Assembly (NCBI GenBank): GCA_963703175.1
Contig: OY969794.1
Location: forward strand, 930,001 to 994,000
Direction of reading: 5' to 3'
DNA from: VRUE01 sp963703175
Lineage (GTDB): Bacteria > Actinomycetota > Thermoleophilia > Solirubrobacterales > 70-9
DNA length: 64,000 bases
Shown here: positions 60,303 through 64,000 of the stretch, in pieces
Numbering within the stretch: the first letter of the stretch is position 1
How the letters are laid out: each line of letters begins with the position of its first letter
The notes under the pieces: generated by a model
Database searches by the model: none
What the model was told of the DNA's origin: nothing
What the model saw: only the letters and a program-made list of their open reading frames with translations
Made by a program: the position numbers and the translations under genes

Positions 60303-60596
60303 ATGTACGCACGAGTTGCACGTTGGGAGGGCGCCGATGCCGAGACTCTCGAACGGACCGCGGCGGAGATCCGCGAGCAGGCCGGGTCGGGTCCCCCCGA
60401 GGGCGTTCCGGCAAAGGGGTTCCTGCTGCTGAACGACGTCGAGAGCGGCCGATCAATGGCGATCAGCCTGTTCGAGACCGAGGACGACTACCGCCAAGGT
60501 GACGAGACGCTGAATTCGATGAGCCCACCAGCAGATGGAATGGGACGACGGATCGCGGTCGAGAAATACGAGGTGGGAGCCCAGCTCGAGGCCTGA
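60303..60596 (+). CDS. Small dimeric alpha/beta-barrel (ABM-like) protein
   Basis: The 97-residue protein (MYARVARWEGADAE, then FLLLNDVESGRSMAISLFETEDD) has the pattern of the antibiotic-biosynthesis-monooxygenase or YdhR-like ferredoxin-type fold. GGAGGA before ATG 60303 is a strong ribosome-binding site. The stop lies 7 bp before the IS481 element, which may have removed downstream genes from its operon. Confidence 0.75.
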   Translation: MYARVARWEGADAETLERTAAEIREQAGSGPPEGVPAKGFLLLNDVESGRSMAISLFETEDDYRQGDETLNSMSPPADGMGRRIAVEKYEVGAQLEA

Positions 60597-60603
60597 GGAC
60601 TAG

Positions 60604-61643
60604 GTGTAGCTACTCAGGACGTTGTTCCAGCTCGGCGAGCCGAGCCGCAGGCGTCTTGTGGCCGAGGGAGCCATGTCGTCGGGTGAAGTTGTAGTGGGTG
60701 AGCCAGCCCGGAAGAGCTGCGGTCCTCTCGGCTGAGTTTGCGTAGATAGCTCCATAGGCCCAACGGTTCTGGAGCGTCTGGATGAATCGCTCCGCCTTGC
60801 CGTTTGTCCGAGGTCGGTAGGGCTGGGTGAAGAGGTGCTTGAGTCCGAGCTCCCTGCAGGCGCTCGCATGCGCATGGGAGCGGTAGCAGGAGCCGTTGTC
60901 GCTCATCACCCTCTCGACGGCGATACCCATCGATCCAAACCACTCGACGGCCCGGCGCAGAAAGCCGACGGCGGTGAGGGCGCGCTCATCTGCAAGCACC
61001 TCGACGTAGGCGAGGCGGGTGGCGTCATCCACGCAGACGTGGACGAACTCCCAACCGGCGACGCCATAACCCCGGGCGTCGGTGTAGCGATCGCGGCGAT
61101 TGCCGGTGACGCGATGGCCAGGTCGCAGGATGCGCCCCAGCTTCTTGATGTCGACGTGGATCAGCTCTCCCGGGCGCTTGCGCTCGTAGCGGTTGGGCGG
61201 CTCGGGTGGGCTCAGACGACTCCTCCTGCCCAGTCCGATTCGCTTCAGCCACCTTGAGACGGTTGAGAGAGCCATCCCGAGCACCTCGGCGATCTCAGCC
61301 GCTGTCATCCACAGCCTCCTCAGTGCCTCGATCGCCTTGACGCGATCCGCGGGCAGCTGCGTTGGGCGTGCCTTTGGTGCAGAGCTGCGGTCGAGCAGGC
61401 CGGCCTCTCCCTCAGAGCGCCAGCGGGCGAGCCACTTGGCGGCGGTTCGGTCGCTGACGCCGGCGGCCTCGGCCGCCAACGTCAGCGACCAGCCTCTCTC
61501 GAGGCGCTCTACGAGCAGGCGCCTGCTTTTCGGGCAGGTTCGAGCGTTAGCGTGCAGCTTCATCCGGTGTCCTCCTTGATCTGGGTGGTCAGCACCCCCA
61601 GCCTTCAAGGAGGCCCGGATGAACAACGTGGTGAGGAACTACA
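60604..61643 (-). mobile_element. Intact IS481-family insertion sequence
   Basis: Imperfect terminal inverted repeats TGTAGCTACTCAGGACG at 60605 and TGTAGTTCCTCACCACG (reverse strand from 61643) share the TGT...ACA ends and then GTTGTTC. ACTAG flanks both sides (60599-60603 and 61644-61648), as expected for a 5-bp target duplication. The transposase is full length. Confidence 0.88.
60610..61563 (-). CDS. IS481-family DDE transposase
   Basis: The 317-residue protein has an N-terminal helix-turn-helix (WSLTLAAEAAGVSDRTAAKW), a second HTH, and an rve integrase core. The acidic residues are in LIHVDIKKLG, VMSDNGSCY and KAERFIQTL. ATG 61563 (MKLHANARTCPKSR) is the usual IS481 start; ATG 61626 would begin inside the terminal repeat. 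The reading frame is unbroken, so the element may be active. Confidence 0.93.
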   Translation of the reverse strand: MKLHANARTCPKSRRLLVERLERGWSLTLAAEAAGVSDRTAAKWLARWRSEGEAGLLDRSSAPKARPTQLPADRVKAIEALRRLWMTAAEIAEVLGMALSTVSRWLKRIGLGRRSRLSPPEPPNRYERKRPGELIHVDIKKLGRILRPGHRVTGNRRDRYTDARGYGVAGWEFVHVCVDDATRLAYVEVLADERALTAVGFLRRAVEWFGSMGIAVERVMSDNGSCYRSHAHASACRELGLKHLFTQPYRPRTNGKAERFIQTLQNRWAYGAIYANSAERTAALPGWLTHYNFTRRHGSLGHKTPAARLAELEQRPE

Positions 61644-61657
61644 ACTAGCTCAGCGAA

Positions 61658-61704
61658 CGCGCCTGACAGGATTCGAACCTGTGACCTTCGGTTTCGTAGA
61701 CCGG
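61658..61704 (-). pseudogene. tRNA 3'-half remnant (Arg ACG-like), island attachment edge
   Basis: On the minus strand this has the anticodon loop CTACGAA (anticodon ACG), variable region, T arm ACAGG-TTCGAAT-CCTGT and the 3' acceptor strand CAGGCGC. Pairing fails at the base of the anticodon stem, and no D arm or 5' acceptor strand follows. Such 3'-half copies mark one end of elements integrated by tyrosine recombinases. Confidence 0.8.
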
Positions 61705-61817
61705 GAGGCTGCGGCCTTACAGAGCCGTTTGCAGCAAATATGCGACCTGAATGCGACCCCTTCGTGCAACCTAGCCGCAGAATGTCCATAGCAGAATCGG
61801 CAAGTAGAATCAGCGGC

Positions 61818-62024
61818 ATGACTATGCGGGAGAAAGCCCACGCGCTCCTCGATGAGCTCTCTGATGCAGAGCTTGACGAGGTCGTCAAGTTGATCCAGGT
61901 TCGGCACGAGGAAGGCGAGGAGCCCGAGATGGCCGAGCTGCCAAAGAGATGGCGGACCTTCGAGGACGGCACGCCTGTCCCAAATTGGGTGGCTGCCGTC
62001 GATGAGGCCCGGCAGGGCCGTTAG
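61818..62024 (+). CDS. VapB-like antitoxin candidate
   Basis: The 68-residue protein (MTMREKAHALLDELSDAELDEV) is short and acidic-helical, with a polar C-terminus containing FEDGTPVPNW. No clear DNA-binding motif is seen. Its identity rests mainly on its position. The stop TAG (62022-62024) overlaps the GTG of the PIN-domain gene by one base, the usual antitoxin-toxin layout. Confidence 0.75.
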   Translation: MTMREKAHALLDELSDAELDEVVKLIQVRHEEGEEPEMAELPKRWRTFEDGTPVPNWVAAVDEARQGR

Positions 62025-62413
62025 TGCTGGTCGTTGACGCCAACGTCGCTATTGCGGCGTGCGCCAGGCCAAGCGGTTTCGATGACCTCCCTGACGACTT
62101 GATCGGTCCGCCCTTGCTGTGGTCAGAGGCACGTTCGACCCTGCACCTTCAAGCCACCAAAGGCGAAATTGCAGTCGAGCGCGCCGAGCACCTGCACGAG
62201 CGACTCAACGCAGCTCCAATCAAACGCCTCGATCCGCCGAATCTCGGCTCTGAGACATGGCGAATCGCTGATGATCTCGGCTGGGGCCGGACCTACGACG
62301 CCGAGTACGTGGCCCTAGCAAAACTGCTCGACTGCCGATTAGTCACTCTGGACACCCGCCTGCGCCGAGGAGCAGACCGGCTCGGCTTCATCGTGACGCC
62401 CGCCGAGCTGTAG
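62024..62413 (+). CDS. PIN-domain toxin, VapC-like ribonuclease
   Basis: The 129-residue protein carries the four acidic positions of the PIN domain: LVVDANVAIAA (residue 5), LLWSEARSTL, RTYDAEYVALA and LVTLDTRLRR. VapC toxins cleave tRNA or rRNA when not bound by the antitoxin. GTG 62024 is set by the one-base overlap with the upstream gene. Confidence 0.9.
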   Translation: MLVVDANVAIAACARPSGFDDLPDDLIGPPLLWSEARSTLHLQATKGEIAVERAEHLHERLNAAPIKRLDPPNLGSETWRIADDLGWGRTYDAEYVALAKLLDCRLVTLDTRLRRGADRLGFIVTPAEL

Positions 62414-62516
62414 TCCCCACCCCCTGATACTCGGATAAGCATCCATCCGCCGTGGCTTGAGACACCCGAACGACCGCGGTCTGATTTTCTGCTGGCATCG
62501 CTTCTAGGCTAGGCCG

Positions 62517-64000
62517 ATGCTTGACGCGAAGCCGACGATCTTTATCAGTCACTCGTCCAAGTACAAGGATGAGGTCGCGGTGCCGTTCCGCGACCACATC
62601 GAGTCGCTTGGGATGAAGGCAGTCCTAGTTGAAGAGATGCCTCATCCTGCCGAGGCTGGATCGGAGCCTGAAGCAAAGGTTGAGTACTTCCTACAGGGCG
62701 CGGATATGTTCGTCGCCCTGCTCACGCCCGATGATCGCGTCGAGGGTGGCGAGGTCCGCGCGCGAGCCAATATCGCCGACGAGATCGGCCGCGCCAAGAG
62801 CCTGCCGCATCTACGCCGACGAATCCAGGTCTTTAAGGCCCCGGAGGTCGTTGTCCATTCCAACATCAATCCGACTCGCGAGACACTTGATATCACTAAT
62901 CCGGCTGCCTCCTTTTCGGCATTCGAGCGCCAGGCTGTGGAGTGGGGAGTAATGCCGCGCCCCAACGAGGGGCCGTCCACGGCCGCTGGGCCGATCGGCC
63001 CCACCGAGGGAGAGCAACCTGAAAGCAGTATCGGCGACAATGCTTCTGAGCAAGCTGGCGCTGCCTTAGCCGAGCTGCGCGCGCTTCTTCTTGATCTCGA
63101 TCAGGAGCCCTTGATCTCGCGACCGCTTGCGATTCGACGCGCTCACATCGCCGCCTCAACCGCGCTCACTTCGCTCTCCTCGGCCTCTATCTACGGCGTG
63201 CACGAGTTGAACGGCCTCTATCGGACTCGCACCGAGCTCCGGCTCTCCGCGGAGGAGGTTCGCCACCTACTTCGCAGCGTGGTCAGCCACCTAAGCATTG
63301 ACACTGCTCCAGGCTGGTACTGGCTTCGCAACGCAAGTGCCGCTGAGTGCTACGAAATGTTGGTTGAGTTCGCCGCAGCAGACCCGGACTCCAGTGTGCG
63401 CACGAAGTCCCTTGAGCTTCTCGCCAACACCCGCCGCAAGCTTGCCCCGAAGTGGGTCAAGGCGTTGGTCGTATCAGGTCTCGACTCTGGGAAGGGCCAA
63501 GTCCGCAGTGCCGCACTTAAGCTCCTCGCCGCCAAGGGCGACGTCCGCCTCCTCAGCCAGATTGGGTCAGATCTCGGGCCGGACGCCAGCGAAGCCATAC
63601 TAGAGGTGCGCGCTCGCGAAACGCCGTCCGCAGCGCTGCGCGCGCTGGTCGCCGACCCCTACAACCACAACGACGCAATAGAAGAGGGCCTACTGGCGAG
63701 CCCGAAAAAGCTGCCCGCCTCCACCCTGAGGTCTGGACTCTCCGCCTCATTCTTCCGCACCCGGATCCTCTGCCTGCGTGGCCTCGAGCGCTCCCGCCGT
63801 CTACGCCACACCGACTTGGATGCGCTGCTATCTGACAACAACAGCAAGGTTCGCGACGAAGCACTGCGAGTCGCAAGCCGAAAGGGCTGGAAGGTCGATC
63901 AAAAGACCGCAGATGAAATTGTCAGCACCAGCGATCTCGACATTTTTGCGACCACCGATCTGCAGCTTGCATATTTCGGCACTCTGGAACGCGACGAACT
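62517..64000 (+). CDS. TIR-like domain protein with HEAT-like repeats, 3' end cut by window
   Basis: The frame is open from ATG 62517 to the window end (494 codons). Residues 1 to about 125 resemble TIR or TIR-like nucleotide-binding domains: PTIFISHSSKYKDEV, FVALLTPDDRV and ARANIADEIGRAKSL, the last matching the helix that bears the catalytic Glu in NAD-cleaving TIR proteins. A polar linker (about 155-180) follows. Then come helical repeats of HEAT type (SSVRTKSLELLANTR, GQVRSAALKLLAAKG, SKVRDEALRVASRKG). Such proteins are often defence effectors, but an NADase or scaffold role is inferred. Confidence 0.8.
   Translation, partial: MLDAKPTIFISHSSKYKDEVAVPFRDHIESLGMKAVLVEEMPHPAEAGSEPEAKVEYFLQGADMFVALLTPDDRVEGGEVRARANIADEIGRAKSLPHLRRRIQVFKAPEVVVHSNINPTRETLDITNPAASFSAFERQAVEWGVMPRPNEGPSTAAGPIGPTEGEQPESSIGDNASEQAGAALAELRALLLDLDQEPLISRPLAIRRAHIAASTALTSLSSASIYGVHELNGLYRTRTELRLSAEEVRHLLRSVVSHLSIDTAPGWYWLRNASAAECYEMLVEFAAADPDSSVRTKSLELLANTRRKLAPKWVKALVVSGLDSGKGQVRSAALKLLAAKGDVRLLSQIGSDLGPDASEAILEVRARETPSAALRALVADPYNHNDAIEEGLLASPKKLPASTLRSGLSASFFRTRILCLRGLERSRRLRHTDLDALLSDNNSKVRDEALRVASRKGWKVDQKTADEIVSTSDLDIFATTDLQLAYFGTLERDE

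Larger units (their letters stand above)
61705..64000. mobile_element. Putative genomic island starting at the tRNA remnant
   Basis: The tRNA half is oriented so that the inserted DNA lies at higher coordinates. That DNA starts with TATGCGACC and AATGCGACC, a short direct repeat (about 61740-61757) that could be a recombinase arm site. It then carries a VapBC-like pair and a TIR-like protein, typical island cargo. The other end, the intact tRNA and any integrase must lie beyond 64000. Confidence 0.65.

Noticed and set aside
61658..61704. An intact tRNA-Arg gene
   Set aside because: There is no D arm and no matching 5' acceptor strand upstream, so only the 3' half is present.
61650..61907. 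An 85-codon minus-strand frame across the tRNA remnant
   Set aside because: It reads through the tRNA half and antisense to the antitoxin gene; the RNA-like structure explains the sequence better.

Overview
The window is GC-rich, densely packed DNA with GTG and TTG starts and many 1-4 bp gene overlaps. The gene content (NarL/LuxR two-component pair, ECF sigma factor with a DGPF partner, PknB-like kinase with a beta-propeller, FHA protein, TAT-exported EfeB, LtrA, BBE-type flavoenzyme) points to an actinomycete, perhaps the Thermoleophilia/Solirubrobacterales lineage. The lineage is inference; no rRNA or marker gene is present.

Layout. 1-7.3 kb: truncated ThiF-like enzyme, tRNA-Thr(CGT), a lipoprotein, a tail-to-tail overlapping response regulator and histidine kinase, a cysteine-rich RTX-like secreted protein, and an ECF42-type module (promoter, DGPF protein, sigma factor, methyltransferase). 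7.3-9.9 kb: tRNA-Ser(CGA) and a small insertion bounded by a 42-bp copy of the tRNA 5' half, holding an AlbA_2/ATPase regulator and a DUF2442 protein but no integrase. 10-20.8 kb: cellulose-synthase-like PilZ glycosyltransferase, tRNA-Ser(GGA), tadA, a subtilase, a UspA protein, an MBL hydrolase, a large membrane protein, and a desaturase/CFA-synthase pair. 20.9-39.1 kb: central carbon and respiration. tkt-tal-pgi-cydA-cydB-HAD form one leftward run; rpiA, pgl, gnd and zwf follow after a kinase/propeller/FHA signalling block. Together these cover nearly the whole pentose phosphate pathway (no rpe or opcA seen). 39.2-42.7 kb: the efeU-efeB-efeO iron-uptake locus with two matching palindromic boxes. 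42.8-60.6 kb: RecQ helicase, exported and envelope proteins, MBL hydrolase, DHA2-type MFS pump with LtrA, a Baeyer-Villiger-type monooxygenase, aldo/keto reductase, Vps62-like membrane protein and phosphoesterase. 60.6-64 kb: an intact IS481-family element, then a tRNA 3'-half remnant marking the edge of an accessory island with a VapBC-like pair and a TIR-like/HEAT protein that runs off the window.

The most striking unexplained structure is a set of dispersed palindromic elements, at least four families with two to four copies each. Within a family the loop or inner core is conserved while the stem arms differ but remain paired, which looks like covariation. Most copies sit in gene borders, but three lie in frame inside one membrane-protein gene. 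Further points worth checking are a transketolase gene and a YrhK-like gene with no canonical start codon able to give the full protein, and an unusual tRNA 5'-half target duplication.
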